64,000 nt of DNA from Dyadobacter sp. CECT 9275 (lineage in GTDB: Bacteria; Bacteroidota; Bacteroidia; Cytophagales; Spirosomataceae), in NCBI RefSeq assembly GCF_907164905.1, contig NZ_CAJRAF010000001.1, positions 345,001 to 409,000 of the forward strand. Reading direction: 5' to 3'. The notes under the pieces are model-generated. The model did no database searches, was not told the DNA's origin, and saw nothing but the letters and a program-made list of their open reading frames with translations. Shown one piece after another: positions 1 through 8,322 of this stretch (position 1 is its first letter; each line of letters opens with the position of its first letter). Both the position numbers and the translations under genes were made by a program.

Positions 1-163
1 CTATGTGGGGAATAGATAAGCGCTGAAAGCATCTAAGTGCGAAACTAGCCCGAAGATGAATCTTCCACATAAGGGTCGTTGTAGACTACGACGTTGATAG
101 GCTGCAGGTATACGTGTAGAAACACATTGAGCTGAGCAGTACTAATTACCCAACAGCTTGCAT
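1..163 (+). rRNA. 23S rRNA, 3' end (partial)
   Basis: The first 160 or so bases match the conserved 3' end of bacterial 23S rRNA: the helix region with GATAAGCGCTGAAAGCATCT, followed by the GAGCAGTACTAATT block that closes the molecule in many Bacteroidota. The 5' part lies outside the window. The exact 3' end is uncertain by a few bases. The ~135-nt spacer before the 5S gene holds a purine-rich stretch and then a pyrimidine-rich stretch (about 200-295) that could pair imperfectly as a processing stem. No tRNA is seen in the spacer. Confidence 0.95.
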
Positions 164-299
164 TATTAATATCATTCTTTATCTCTTCTACTTCCAATAT
201 GACATGAAAAGAAGGAGAATGGACAAAGGACGATGGATGAAAGGGATATTCCTTCCTCCACGCTCCCTTCCTCCCTTTTCTTCCCTAACTCAAAGATCT

Positions 300-412
300 T
301 GTTGGTGGCTATTGGCCGGGTGTTCACCTCTTCCCATCCCGAACAGAGAAGTTAAGCCCCGAACCGCCGATGATACTTGGATCAAACCTGGTAAAGTAGG
401 TAGCCGCCACAA
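300..412 (+). rRNA. rrf: 5S rRNA
   Basis: The closing stem is visible: TTGGTGGCTA at the 5' end pairs with TAGCCGCCACAA at the 3' end. The conserved loop with CCCATCCCGAACAGAGAAG lies in between. Length is about 113 nt, normal for 5S. It follows the 23S end in the same direction, so this is the tail of an rrn operon. Ends are accurate to a few bases. Confidence 0.95.
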
Positions 413-425
413 TTATTAAAAATTA

Positions 426-454
426 AAAGCCACTCAGTAATGGGTGGCTTTTTT
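426..454 (+). terminator. rrn operon terminator
   Basis: AAAGCCAC (426-433) pairs with GTGGCTTT (444-451) and is followed by a T-run. This is a Rho-independent terminator directly after the 5S gene. Confidence 0.85.
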
Positions 455-597
455 GCGTTTAGACACGTATTAGCCTGGTTCGGAGTCGCAACGGATCAAA
501 GCCAAAACCTGGGATCAAATCAAAAACGGATCAGTCCGAAAAGTTGGGGGGCGATAAAAAAAGTAGTTTTTTTGTAATGAACCAATTTTAGAGTCCA

Positions 598-710
598 TTG
601 CAAGAATCCTATCAAGCCCTAGTTCGCATCCTATTACCAGAAGGCATTCTCGAATATTTCGAACTTTCCAAAATTGTTGAAGGGTTAACCGGTCTTCACA
701 TCTACCTGGA
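598..710 (+). pseudogene. ISAon1 transposase N-terminal region, 5' fragment
   Basis: The translation from the TTG at 598 begins MQESYQALVRILLPEG, the typical start of the ISAon1 'N-terminal region' protein. It stays in frame until the IS21 insertion at 711, just after the hexamer CCTGGA. Joining 710 to 3407 (one copy of the duplicated hexamer kept) gives a continuous frame reading IYLEEKNLHPIEFKDQ, as expected for this family, so the gene was split by the insertion. Any reading past 710 is chimeric with the IS end. Confidence 0.75.
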
Positions 711-730
711 TGGATATTCCGGAGCATACT

Positions 731-910
731 TTACCACCATTCCGCTCGAAACCTTACCACCTATTCCGGAGCAAAGTTTACCACCGTTCCGACGGAAAGT
801 TTACCAGTATTCCGCTTGAAACCTTACCACTTGTTCCGGGGCAGACGTTACCACCCGGGAGTTAGTTTGAGGTTATAAGAGCCTGACATTCCGTCACAAA
901 GTTTACCACT
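731..910 (+). repeat. Left-end transposase-binding repeat array of IS21 element A
   Basis: The core TTACCAC recurs at 731, 754, 778, 801 (variant TTACCAG), 824 and 848, giving a spacing of 23-24 nt, and once more at 903. Most copies are followed by a TTCCG-like word. The right end has only about two inverted copies (3351-3390). IS21-family ends are known to carry such IstA-binding repeats; this array is longer than the usual two or three. Confidence 0.75.
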
Positions 911-973
911 AAGGGCTACAACCATTGGTTGGGGTTAGATTGGGTTTTTGACCCAATCACGACCTGAAGACCA

Positions 974-2545
974 ATGGCTAACCAGTCACTTAGTATGCAA
1001 AAGTTACGGCAGGTACTGCTGCTATTAAATCAAAATTATTCCGAGCGCAATATCGTCCGCCAAACGGGGATATCCCGCCCTACCGTCCGTTACTATCGTG
1101 AGTTACTGGGCTGCACCGGACAGGATTACCAGAGCCTGTTAAAACTTAAGGATGTGGAGCTGGAGGCGTTAGTACGAATTCGGCGCGCAGATCAATCGGC
1201 CCCGGGGCCGATTGATCTGCGCGCCGAACAGTTTGCTGGCCAGGTGGATTATTTTATGGCTGAGCTAAAGCGAAAAGGGGTTACCCGGCAGCTTCTGTGG
1301 CAGGAATATCTAAAGCGGTATGCGGACGGCTTTAGATATTCGAGGTTCTGTGAGCTGTTGGAACAGGAAATCTCTGCTCGTAAGCCGGTGATGCATTTTA
1401 CGCATAGGCCTGCGGAATTGTTGGAGGTAGATTTTGCAGGTAGCAAACTCAGCTATGTGGATCTTGATACGGGCGAAATGATCGAATGCCCCGTATTGGT
1501 CGGCGTTCTGCCTTTCAGCGGTTATTCCTATGCTGTTGCCCTTCCAAATGCGAGCCTTCCTCATGTAGTCGATGCGCTTAACAAGATGCTCGATTACTTT
1601 GGTGGAGTGCCGCTGAATGTGCTCTCTGACAATATGAAGCAGTGGGTAGTCCGTAGCAGCCGCTATGAACCTGTGTTTCCGCAGGTTCTGGAGCAATGGG
1701 CTACGCACAACCATATTGGCCTGTTGGCAACTCGTGTAGCTTCTCCCACCGATAAGGCCTCTGTTGAAAATCAGGTGCGTATCCTTTACCGGAGAGTGTA
1801 TGCCCTAATCAGGGATGAGGTGTTCCATAGCCTGGCCCAGCTCAACAGTGCTATCACCCAAAAGCTTCAGGATCACCATCGGGTCAACTTCCAGAGAAAG
1901 ACCTATAGCCGCCTAGAGCTTTTTTTGTCACAAGAAAAATCCCTTTTACAGGCGTTGCCGGGCACCTCTTACCAGCTACGCCACCTTACCAAAGGTAAGG
2001 TACAGCGCAACTACCACGTGGTACTCGGAGAAGATTGGCACTATTACAGCGTCCCGCACACCTACCTGGGCAAAGAGGTCAACCTGGTCTATGACAGTGA
2101 CTATGTCGAGATTTACTACAAGCTAGAACGGATCGCCCTACATATACGAAGCTACAAAAAGCATGGGTTGACTACTTTACTGGAACATATGCCGGAACAT
2201 CACCGTAAGATCACCGAACAGCGCGGCTGGGATCCGGACTACTACCTGGCCAAAGCTAGCCGGATCGGACCGAACACACGCCTGTTCTTCTAAAAAATCA
2301 TGGAAAGCAAAATCACCATCCATCAGGCCTACGGCCCGTGCCAGGGAATATTACGATTAGTGAAACAATACGGAGAAATCCGGTAGGAGGCTGCCTGTGG
2401 CAGGGCATTAAAAGGGATGAAATACAATTACGGCGTGGTCAAAAGAATCTTGGAGAATGGCTTGGACCAGATCGAAGAAGCGACTACAAAAACTTCACCT
2501 ATCCCGAAAAATCCTCACGTAAGAGGCCCAGAAGCCTATAAATGA
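974..2545 (+). pseudogene. istA: IS21-type transposase IstA with two in-frame stops
   Basis: IstA is the DDE integrase of IS21 elements. The first open stretch (974-2293, 439 aa) has an N-terminal helix-turn-helix (about residues 20-42) and an rve core with D153, D219 and E265. After the TAA at 2291 the same frame continues with normal IstA C-terminal sequence (KIMESKITIHQAYG), meets a TAG at 2384, then continues (EAACGRALKG) to a TGA at 2543. No frameshift is needed; two nonsense changes have truncated the protein by about 80 residues. The catalytic core is intact, so residual activity cannot be excluded, but loss of function is likely. A perfect 50-bp palindrome lies at codons 69-85. Confidence 0.85.
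1179..1228. repeat. Perfect 50-bp palindrome inside istA
   Basis: The 25-nt arm 1179-1203 is the exact reverse complement of 1204-1228, with no spacer; the centre is CCCC|GGGG. The arms start TTCGGCGCGCAG and end CTGCGCGCCGAA. It lies in the coding sequence between the helix-turn-helix and the catalytic core of IstA. Confidence 0.95.
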
Positions 2546-2577
2546 ACGGATGATCAATTATTAAAATAATCTATCTA

Positions 2578-3306
2578 ATGAACCAACAAGAAACATTACA
2601 GCAACTGCGCAGCATGAAACTGTCGGGCATGGCCAAACGTTACGAAACGATGTTAGCCCTGCCAACCCACCAGCAGGAAGACTTCCATGCGGCCCTGGCC
2701 CAACTGTGCCAGGCCGAAAAGCTCTACCGGAACCAGTACCGGACCGAGCGCCTGTTGGCGATGAGTAAATTACGTTATCACGCCTTGCTGGAAGAAGTTT
2801 TTACCAGCCCGGAAAGAGGGCTGGACAGGCCGCTATTGCTAGCCCTGAGCGAAATGAACTTCATTGAAAAGGCTGAAAACCTGATTCTGTCCGGGCTGAC
2901 GGGAACCGGTAAATCCTATCTGGCCTGCGCCTTGGGGCGGCAGGCCTGTCTGCTCGGGCATAGGACCCTTTACATGCCCATGAACAAGTTCCTGGAGGCG
3001 CTGGCACAGACTCGTATTGATGGAACTTACCTGAAATGGGCTAAACAGCTCACCGCCAACAGGCTTATCATCCTGGATGACTTCGGGCTGAAGCCCTTGT
3101 CGCACGATGCCAAGCTGGCGCTGCTCGATCTACTGGAAGACCGCTACGGAAACGGATCGGTGATCGTCACCTCCCAGCTCCCTGTGGATGCCTGGTATGA
3201 ATTTATTGACGAACCAACCCTGGCCGACGCAATCCTTGACAGATTGACAGCTTCGGCCACCAAAATAGAACTCAAGGGAAAGTCCTTGAGGAAAAGAAAA
3301 CAATAG
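2578..3306 (+). CDS. istB: IS21-type transposition helper ATPase IstB (element A)
   Basis: IstB is the AAA+ ATPase that loads onto target DNA and activates IstA. The 242-aa product has the N-terminal IS21 ATP-binding region (MKLSGMAKRYETML), a Walker A motif GLTGTGKS (residues 106-113) and a Walker B motif LIILDDFG (about 163-170). Length is normal for the family (240-260 aa). It starts 32 nt after the end of the istA frame and has no lesion, unlike its partner. It reads toward the right terminal repeats at 3351-3400. Confidence 0.93.
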   Translation: MNQQETLQQLRSMKLSGMAKRYETMLALPTHQQEDFHAALAQLCQAEKLYRNQYRTERLLAMSKLRYHALLEEVFTSPERGLDRPLLLALSEMNFIEKAENLILSGLTGTGKSYLACALGRQACLLGHRTLYMPMNKFLEALAQTRIDGTYLKWAKQLTANRLIILDDFGLKPLSHDAKLALLDLLEDRYGNGSVIVTSQLPVDAWYEFIDEPTLADAILDRLTASATKIELKGKSLRKRKQ

Positions 3307-3400
3307 CGTAAAATTGTTCTTTAATCACTGTACCCTTAGTGAGCTAAACAACTGGTAAACTTTAGAGCGGAACGGTGGTAAACTTTTGTCGGAATAAACA

Positions 3401-4185
3401 CCTGGAAGAGAAAAACCTTCATCCGATCGAGTTTAAAGATCAAAAATTAGAGTCAAAGGGGTTTCTCCCTGAGATTTATATTCAAGACTTTCCCATTCGT
3501 AATCAGAAGGTTACACTCTGTATCAAACGCCGCAGGTTAGCTGTTCACAATTAGGTAAATATTTCCATCTCGACGGCAAGCAGCTTCAACAGCAGTATAA
3601 TCGGACCGCCGAAGCGGGATCACATTAGTAATTACAAGGAATGGGATCAGCGTGAGCATGCCGCTGAGCGGCTTTTGTATCCTGAAAATACTGGGCCTAA
3701 TTTAAGCATTGACGAAACCTCTCTTTCCAATGGCGAACTTACACTATTGTAACCAATAAAACCGCTAAGGGTCAGAAAGGCTCATTAGTGGCTATGGTAA
3801 AAGGTACGCAAGCCAGCTCGGTCATCGAAATTTTGAGAAGAATCCCAAAACGTATGCGAGGAAAGGTACAGGAGGTGACGCTGGATATGGCGGCAAATAT
3901 GGGCTTAATCGTGAATCGGTGTTTTCCAAAGGCCTCAAAGGTTATTGACCGGTTCCACGTTCAGAAATTAGCCTTTGATGCAGTTCAAGAAATCAGGATT
4001 CAACATCGTTGGCAGGCACTGGATCAAGAAAATCAGGCTATTGAAGTTGCCAGGCAATCCAATTTGGTTTATCAGCCCGAGATTCTTGCTAATGGTGATA
4101 CGCTTAAACAGATGCTTGTGAGGAGTCGCTATCTATTATTTAAGCACCATGACAAGTGGACTGCTTCGCAGCTTCACCGTTCCAG
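3401..4185 (+). pseudogene. ISAon1 transposase, middle fragment with indels
   Basis: This block continues the ISAon1 protein. 3407-3535 encodes the rest of the N-terminal region up to an IKRRR-type stretch, then frame is lost around 3535-3640. The second gene resumes at about 3630 with SNYKEWDQREHAAERLL and SIDETSLSNGEL, the catalytic Asp region. A further frame slip occurs near 3745, and the protein continues through MVKGTQASSVIEILRRIPKR, EVTLDMAANM and IDRFHVQKLAFDAVQE, all typical of ISL3-like DDE enzymes. It runs into the IS256 insertion at 4186. Decay before or after the insertions has removed function. Confidence 0.8.
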
Positions 4186-4203
4186 GGAGACTGTAAAATG
4201 AAC

Positions 4204-4233
4204 TCTGTCTAAAAGTTAAAACTTTTAGACAGA
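4204..4233 (+). promoter_or_regulatory. Perfect hairpin just before the IS256 transposase start
   Basis: TCTGTCTAAAAGTT (4204-4217) pairs perfectly with 4220-4233 across a 2-nt loop and ends 2 nt before the ATG at 4236. It includes the inner part of the left terminal repeat. In RNA read in from outside, this 14-bp stem would bury the start region. Such structures are known in other IS as protection against impinging transcription; that role is inferred here. Confidence 0.6.
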
Positions 4234-4235
4234 AC

Positions 4236-5447
4236 ATGGAAAAGACAGAATTCGAACAGATGCGCGACAAGGCGCTCGAACAGTTGATGAAAGGACAATC
4301 ATTGACTGGAAAGGATGGAGTTTTCGCTCCCTTACTTCAACAATTTTTAGAAAGTGCTCTTGAGTCGGAAATGAATACCCATCTCAGTGATCAAGAGCGA
4401 GAATCTGGCAATAAGCGAAATGGCAAAGGTAGCAAACGGTTAAAAACCATGTCTGGTGAAATTATATTAACTACACCAGAAGATAGAAAGGCTACTTTTT
4501 CACCGCAAATTGTCAAGAAACGCGAGACCGTCTTGGCTGACAACCTTGCTCCTCAAATTATTGGCTTATACAGCAAAGGAATGAGTTTTCGAGATATATC
4601 CGACCACATCCAGCAGATGTATGATGTTGAAATATCTCATGCAACACTCTCCGAAATTACCGAGCGCGTAATCCCACAGGTTAAGGAATGGCAAAACAGG
4701 CCCCTGGAAAGCCTTTATACTATTATCTGGTTAGATGCCATGCATTACAAGGTCAGAGACGGTGGGCGTGTCGTAACACGGGCTGTTTACAACGTTCTTG
4801 GTATAAATCGTCACGGCTACAAAGACTTGATCGGGATGTACGTCTCTGAAAGTGAGGGTGCTAATTTTTGGTTATCCGTGCTTACCGACTTAAAATCCAG
4901 AGGCGTAAAGGATATTCTGATAGCCTGCACGGACAATCTTACCGGTTTTTCGGAAGCAATTTTGGCATCATTCCCTGACGCCGAGATTCAGAGTTGCATC
5001 ATTCATCAGATTCGGAACTCACTGAAATATGTAGCTTCCAAGGATCAAAAAATTTTCATGCAAGACTTGAAAACGGTCTACCAAGCACCTACGAAGGATA
5101 AAGCCGAGTTAGAGCTTGATAAACTCAACGATAAATGGGGCGTGAAATATCCGGTTGTAATTAAATCCTGGCAGAATAACTGGCATAAACTGTCAACTTA
5201 TTTCGCTTATGATGAGCAAATTAGAAGACTTATTTATACAACCAACGCCGTCGAAGGCTTTCACCGACAAGTTCGTAAAATAACAAAAACGAAGGGCGCT
5301 TTTCCCAACGACATGGCTTTACTTAAATTGATCTACCTGGCTGTCGAAAATATAAGTCGGAAGTGGACGTCGCCTTTGCAAAACTGGGCACTTACTGCAC
5401 AACAATTACATATCAAATTTGGTGACAGAATGCGAATGGACCTTTAA
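4236..5447 (+). CDS. IS256-family (mutator-type) transposase
   Basis: This 403-aa DDE transposase of the IS256/MULE superfamily catalyses copy-out/paste-in transposition. The catalytic triad is visible: D167 (IIWLDAMHYKVR), D233 (IACTDNLTGF) and E340 (TTNAVEGFHRQ). The N-terminal region has the EMNTHLSDQERE and ESGNKRNGKGSK patterns typical of the family. Length is normal (about 400 aa) and there is no internal stop, so the element may be active. The ATG at 4236 follows a strong hairpin. It is the only gene in the element. Confidence 0.95.
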   Translation: MEKTEFEQMRDKALEQLMKGQSLTGKDGVFAPLLQQFLESALESEMNTHLSDQERESGNKRNGKGSKRLKTMSGEIILTTPEDRKATFSPQIVKKRETVLADNLAPQIIGLYSKGMSFRDISDHIQQMYDVEISHATLSEITERVIPQVKEWQNRPLESLYTIIWLDAMHYKVRDGGRVVTRAVYNVLGINRHGYKDLIGMYVSESEGANFWLSVLTDLKSRGVKDILIACTDNLTGFSEAILASFPDAEIQSCIIHQIRNSLKYVASKDQKIFMQDLKTVYQAPTKDKAELELDKLNDKWGVKYPVVIKSWQNNWHKLSTYFAYDEQIRRLIYTTNAVEGFHRQVRKITKTKGAFPNDMALLKLIYLAVENISRKWTSPLQNWALTAQQLHIKFGDRMRMDL

Positions 5448-5647
5448 TTTTATCTCTCAATATATAAAAGCAAAAATAGCCGGTTATTGAATTTATCAAG
5501 GGTAAATGAACGGCCGCATCGGCGGTCCGATCCGTGCCTCCGCCGCCCTTGACAAACCCAATAACAAGCAAAAAAGCATTTGAAATCGAAAAGAAAAATT
5601 AAATTTGAATCAACTTAAATAGCCAGACAGAGTTCAGATTACACTCC

Positions 5648-5695
5648 CGTTCCAGGCTACTTTTTGAGCGTTATCCGCATATCGAGCAGGCTTAC
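5648..5695 (+). pseudogene. ISAon1 transposase, 3' fragment
   Basis: Read from the duplicated CGTTCCAG, this stretch encodes RSRLLFERYPHIEQAY, which continues the ISAon1 frame exactly after the IS256 insertion. The rest of the transposase is absent: the next base is the left end of the second IS21-type element, and the sequence beyond that element belongs to an ABC transporter. Confidence 0.75.
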
Positions 5696-5880
5696 TGGAA
5701 AATTCGGTGAAACTGACCACCCCAATTCGGTTTAAACTGACCACCTGTTCCGGGCGAAATTGACCACCCCATTTCGGATCAAACTGACCACCTGATTCCG
5801 GAGTAAACTGACCACCTGAGAGATTAGAAAATGCTGTAGAATCAACCATATTTTTGGCACGAACCAATCGTGTAAAAGGT

Positions 5881-7431
5881 ATGGCCAATTCGACAATCAG
5901 CATGAGCAAAATAAGACAGATTTTACGGATGTACAGCCAGGGCCGCAGCAAGCTCTGGATAGCGGAACAGACAGGTGTTTCCCGCAATACCGCTAAGAAG
6001 TACATGACCACTTTTGATGCGAGCGGACTTACCTTTGAACAGATCAACAGCCTGAATGATAAAGAGCTGGATGACTTTTTCGGAACGGTTAAACAGCAGC
6101 CACCGCAAGACAGATTGTTGAATCTGCAACGTTGTTTTCCGCAAATAGACAAAGAATTAAAACGGACAGGTGTTACCCGTCATATGCTTTGGGAAGCCTA
6201 TAAAAAGGAATTTCCGGAAGGATTTGCTTATACCCAGTTTTGCTTTCATCTGACCAAATGGAAGGCCCGCGTTAACCCTGTGATGCATCAGGACCATAAG
6301 GCCGGCGATAAGCTGTACATCGATTTTGCAGGTGTTAAATTAAGTATTGTAGATAAAGAGACTGGTGAATTAACTGAGGTTGAAGTGTTTGTGGCTATCC
6401 TGGGAGCGAGTCAACTCACTTACGTGGAAGCAGTCAGTAGCCAGCAAAAAGAAGATCTGATCGCAGCTTGCGAGAATGCACTTCATTATATCGGTGGTGT
6501 GCCGGCAGCAATTGTTCCGGATAACCTTAAAGCTGCTGTTATAAAAAGCAATAAATACGAACCTACGCTGAACGAGGCCTTTGCCGATTTTGCTGATCAT
6601 TATGGGACTACGATATTACCTGCACGCGCTTACCGGCCAAGAGATAAGGCGTTGGTGGAAGGTGCTGTCAAAATCGTTTACAGCCGTATTTATGCGCCTT
6701 TAAGAAAGCAGGTTTACAACTCACTGACAGAGTTAAACGCAGCTATATTGATTGCTCTCGAGGCTCATAATAACCAACTGCTTCGGGGCCGTAATTACAG
6801 TCGCAGACTCCAGTTTGAAGAAATTGAGCGCAGTGCTCTGGCCCCGCTTCCGATCCTGCATTATGAGTTCAAAAAACAGCTACATGCCACTGTAATGAAG
6901 AACGGACATGTCTGCCTGAGCGTTGACAAGCACTATTATAGTGTCCCATACCGGTTTATCGGCAAGAAAGTCAAGTTGTTGTATTCCAATTCTGTGGTTG
7001 AAGCATATTATCATTACGAACGTATCGCCCTTCATAAAAGGCTTAAAAGTCCCTATAATTATTCTACCGATAAAGAACATCTGGCCAGTACACACCGCTT
7101 CGTAACAGACTGGACACCAGATCGATTCTTGGAGTGGGCTTCCTCGATCCATGAAGATGTCAGGTTGTATATTCTTAAAATCCTGGATCGCAAACAGCAT
7201 CCCGAACAGGCCTACCGCTCCTGTATTGGTATCCTCTCTTTTGCGAAGAAAGCTGGTGAACAACGCCTGATCAGCGCGTGCCAAAGGGCTTTAAGCTATG
7301 GTATCTACAACTATAAAACAATCCAGACTATACTGGAAAAAAATATGGATCAATATGAAGACAGCCTGTTTGCAGACGAATTACCCATGCCCAAACACGA
7401 TAATATCAGAGGCGAAGACTATTATCAATAA
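5881..7431 (+). CDS. istA: IS21-type transposase IstA (element B)
   Basis: This is the full-length DDE transposase of IS21 element B, 516 aa from the ATG at 5881 (MANSTISMSKIRQ). A TTG at 5854 is an upstream in-frame alternative, but the family starts at about the ATG. It has an N-terminal helix-turn-helix (about residues 18-42), then the rve core with D148 (LYIDFAG), D214 (IVPDNLK) and E260 (KALVEGAV). The C-terminal domain (HPEQAYRSCIGIL) is complete, in contrast to element A. It lies 21 nt before istB. Confidence 0.95.
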   Translation: MANSTISMSKIRQILRMYSQGRSKLWIAEQTGVSRNTAKKYMTTFDASGLTFEQINSLNDKELDDFFGTVKQQPPQDRLLNLQRCFPQIDKELKRTGVTRHMLWEAYKKEFPEGFAYTQFCFHLTKWKARVNPVMHQDHKAGDKLYIDFAGVKLSIVDKETGELTEVEVFVAILGASQLTYVEAVSSQQKEDLIAACENALHYIGGVPAAIVPDNLKAAVIKSNKYEPTLNEAFADFADHYGTTILPARAYRPRDKALVEGAVKIVYSRIYAPLRKQVYNSLTELNAAILIALEAHNNQLLRGRNYSRRLQFEEIERSALAPLPILHYEFKKQLHATVMKNGHVCLSVDKHYYSVPYRFIGKKVKLLYSNSVVEAYYHYERIALHKRLKSPYNYSTDKEHLASTHRFVTDWTPDRFLEWASSIHEDVRLYILKILDRKQHPEQAYRSCIGILSFAKKAGEQRLISACQRALSYGIYNYKTIQTILEKNMDQYEDSLFADELPMPKHDNIRGEDYYQ

Positions 7432-7452
7432 TCCTTTAAACAATTAATAAAA

Positions 7453-8202
7453 ATGAACACAAACACTTTGGAAAAGTTACGCAAGCTAAAATTTTACGGC
7501 ATGTTCCATGCCTTTAAAAGTAGCCTGGAAAGTGGAAAGACTAATGATTACACGGCGGATGAGCTTTTAGCTCATCTAGTTGACGCTGAATGGGATGACA
7601 GAAATAACCGTCGGGTCGAACGCCAGATCTTGTACGCACGGTTCCGCTATAAGGCCATGGTCGAAAATATCCACTATCATGCTGATAGAAGTATTGACCG
7701 TAATCAGATCATGCGCCTAGCAGAATGCTCCTTTATTGGCCGAAATGAAAACCTACTGATCACAGGCAGTACCGGAATCGGTAAAAGCTATGTAGCATCT
7801 GCGATTGGTCATCAGGCATGTATACTTGGCTACCGCGTAATGTATGCCAGTACTCCCAAATTGTTTGCCAAACTCAAAATGGCCAAGGCGGATGGATCCT
7901 ATATCAAAGAAATTACAAAAATAGAACGGCAACAACTTCTTATCCTGGACGACTTTGGTATCCAGCCGTTCGATGCCCAGAGCCGGGCAGCACTGATGGA
8001 AATCATAGAAGACAGGCACGGAAAAACATCCCTGATAATTACTTCTCAGTTGCCTGTTAGCAAATGGCATGAAGTAATAGGAGAAAAAACCATTGCTGAT
8101 GCCATTTTAGATCGTATAGTACATGATGCACACCGGGTTGAATTAAAGGGGGAATCAATGAGAAGAAAACGAAAAACGGAGCTCGAAACCAGCTACGAAT
8201 AA
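7453..8202 (+). CDS. istB: IS21-type transposition helper ATPase IstB (element B)
   Basis: This 249-aa AAA+ ATPase partners the IstA encoded just upstream. Walker A is GSTGIGKS (residues 105-112), and Walker B is LLILDDFGIQ. The C-terminal arginine-finger region reads VIGEKTIADAILDRI. Length and architecture are normal. It is clearly divergent from the IstB of element A, so the two IS21 elements are not recent copies of each other. Confidence 0.95.
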   Translation: MNTNTLEKLRKLKFYGMFHAFKSSLESGKTNDYTADELLAHLVDAEWDDRNNRRVERQILYARFRYKAMVENIHYHADRSIDRNQIMRLAECSFIGRNENLLITGSTGIGKSYVASAIGHQACILGYRVMYASTPKLFAKLKMAKADGSYIKEITKIERQQLLILDDFGIQPFDAQSRAALMEIIEDRHGKTSLIITSQLPVSKWHEVIGEKTIADAILDRIVHDAHRVELKGESMRRKRKTELETSYE

Positions 8203-8322
8203 TTATAACTTTTATTTACTAATTTTGAATCGCTTCTACTAGCATTTTCTACTACCGGCCGCCAGTTAATTAGGTGGTCAATTTGCCACGGAATCAGGTG
8301 GTCAACTTCTCCGAAATACCCA

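Larger units (their letters stand above)
711..3400 (+). mobile_element. IS21-family element A (istA degenerate, istB intact)
   Basis: The element has IS21-type TG...CA ends. The left end begins TGGATATTCCGGAGC, and the reverse complement of the right end begins TGTTTATTCCGAC; both run into the shared TTTACCACC/ATTCCGCTC repeat. It is flanked by a 6-bp target duplication, CCTGGA, at 705-710 and 3401-3406. Size is about 2.7 kb. It carries istA (two in-frame stops) and istB. It sits inside the ISAon1 gene. Confidence 0.9.
4186..5647 (+). mobile_element. IS256-family element
   Basis: The ends are imperfect inverted repeats: left GGAGACTGTAAAATGAACTC, and the reverse complement of the right end GGAGTGTAATCTGAACTC, both followed by TGTCT. 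The element is flanked by an 8-bp duplication CGTTCCAG (4178-4185 and 5648-5655). The identity extends to 10 bp if the terminal bases are counted in the target. Removing it rejoins the ISAon1 frame as HRSRLLFERYPHIEQAY. The 200-nt tail after the transposase holds a GC-rich imperfect stem (about 5483-5565, arms TTATTG.. and ..CAATAA). Size is 1.46 kb, with a single intact transposase. Confidence 0.9.
540..5695 (+). mobile_element. ISAon1-type insertion sequence, decayed and interrupted by two other IS
   Basis: Three blocks (598-710, 3401-4185, 5648-5695) together encode an ISAon1-family transposase (ISL3-related DDE enzyme, two-gene arrangement). The blocks are separated by an IS21-type and an IS256-type element. 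The left end is probably near 540-555, where a G-run begins; no terminal repeat could be confirmed. The 3' end of the element is missing: coding sequence stops at 5695, where a second IS21-type element sits, and beyond that element (8323) the sequence is an ABC transporter gene. The junction between ISAon1 and the transporter is therefore older than the second IS21 insertion. Confidence 0.75.
5696..8322 (+). mobile_element. IS21-family element B (intact istA-istB)
   Basis: The ends are TG...CA: left TGGAAAATTCGGTGAAACTG, and the reverse complement of the right end TGGGTATTTCGGAGAAGTTG, both running into TGACCACC. A 6-bp duplication GCTTAC flanks it (5690-5695 and 8323-8328). TGACCACC recurs at 5714, 5738, 5761, 5785 and 5809 (23-24-nt spacing) at the left end; two inverted copies lie at the right end (8271-8304). 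Both genes are open, so the element looks functional. It differs clearly from element A in sequence. Confidence 0.92.

Noticed and set aside
204..419. A 71-aa frame over the 5S rRNA
   Set aside because: It covers the 5S gene and its spacer; it is not coding.
598..819. A 73-aa frame crossing from ISAon1 into IS21-A
   Set aside because: The last third is IS21 terminal-repeat sequence read by chance; the true gene is interrupted at 711.
731..910. Evenly spaced repeats resembling a small CRISPR array
   Set aside because: The 7-9-nt core and 23-24-nt period sit at the end of an IS21 element, with inverted copies at the other end and no cas gene; they are transposase-binding repeats.
2291..2386. 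Stop-codon reassignment or programmed readthrough in istA
   Set aside because: All other genes here use TAA, TAG and TGA normally as stops, and element B has no such stops; simple decay explains it.
5634..6152. Minus-strand frame across the IS21-B left end
   Set aside because: It runs antisense to istA and the repeat array and has no protein-like pattern.
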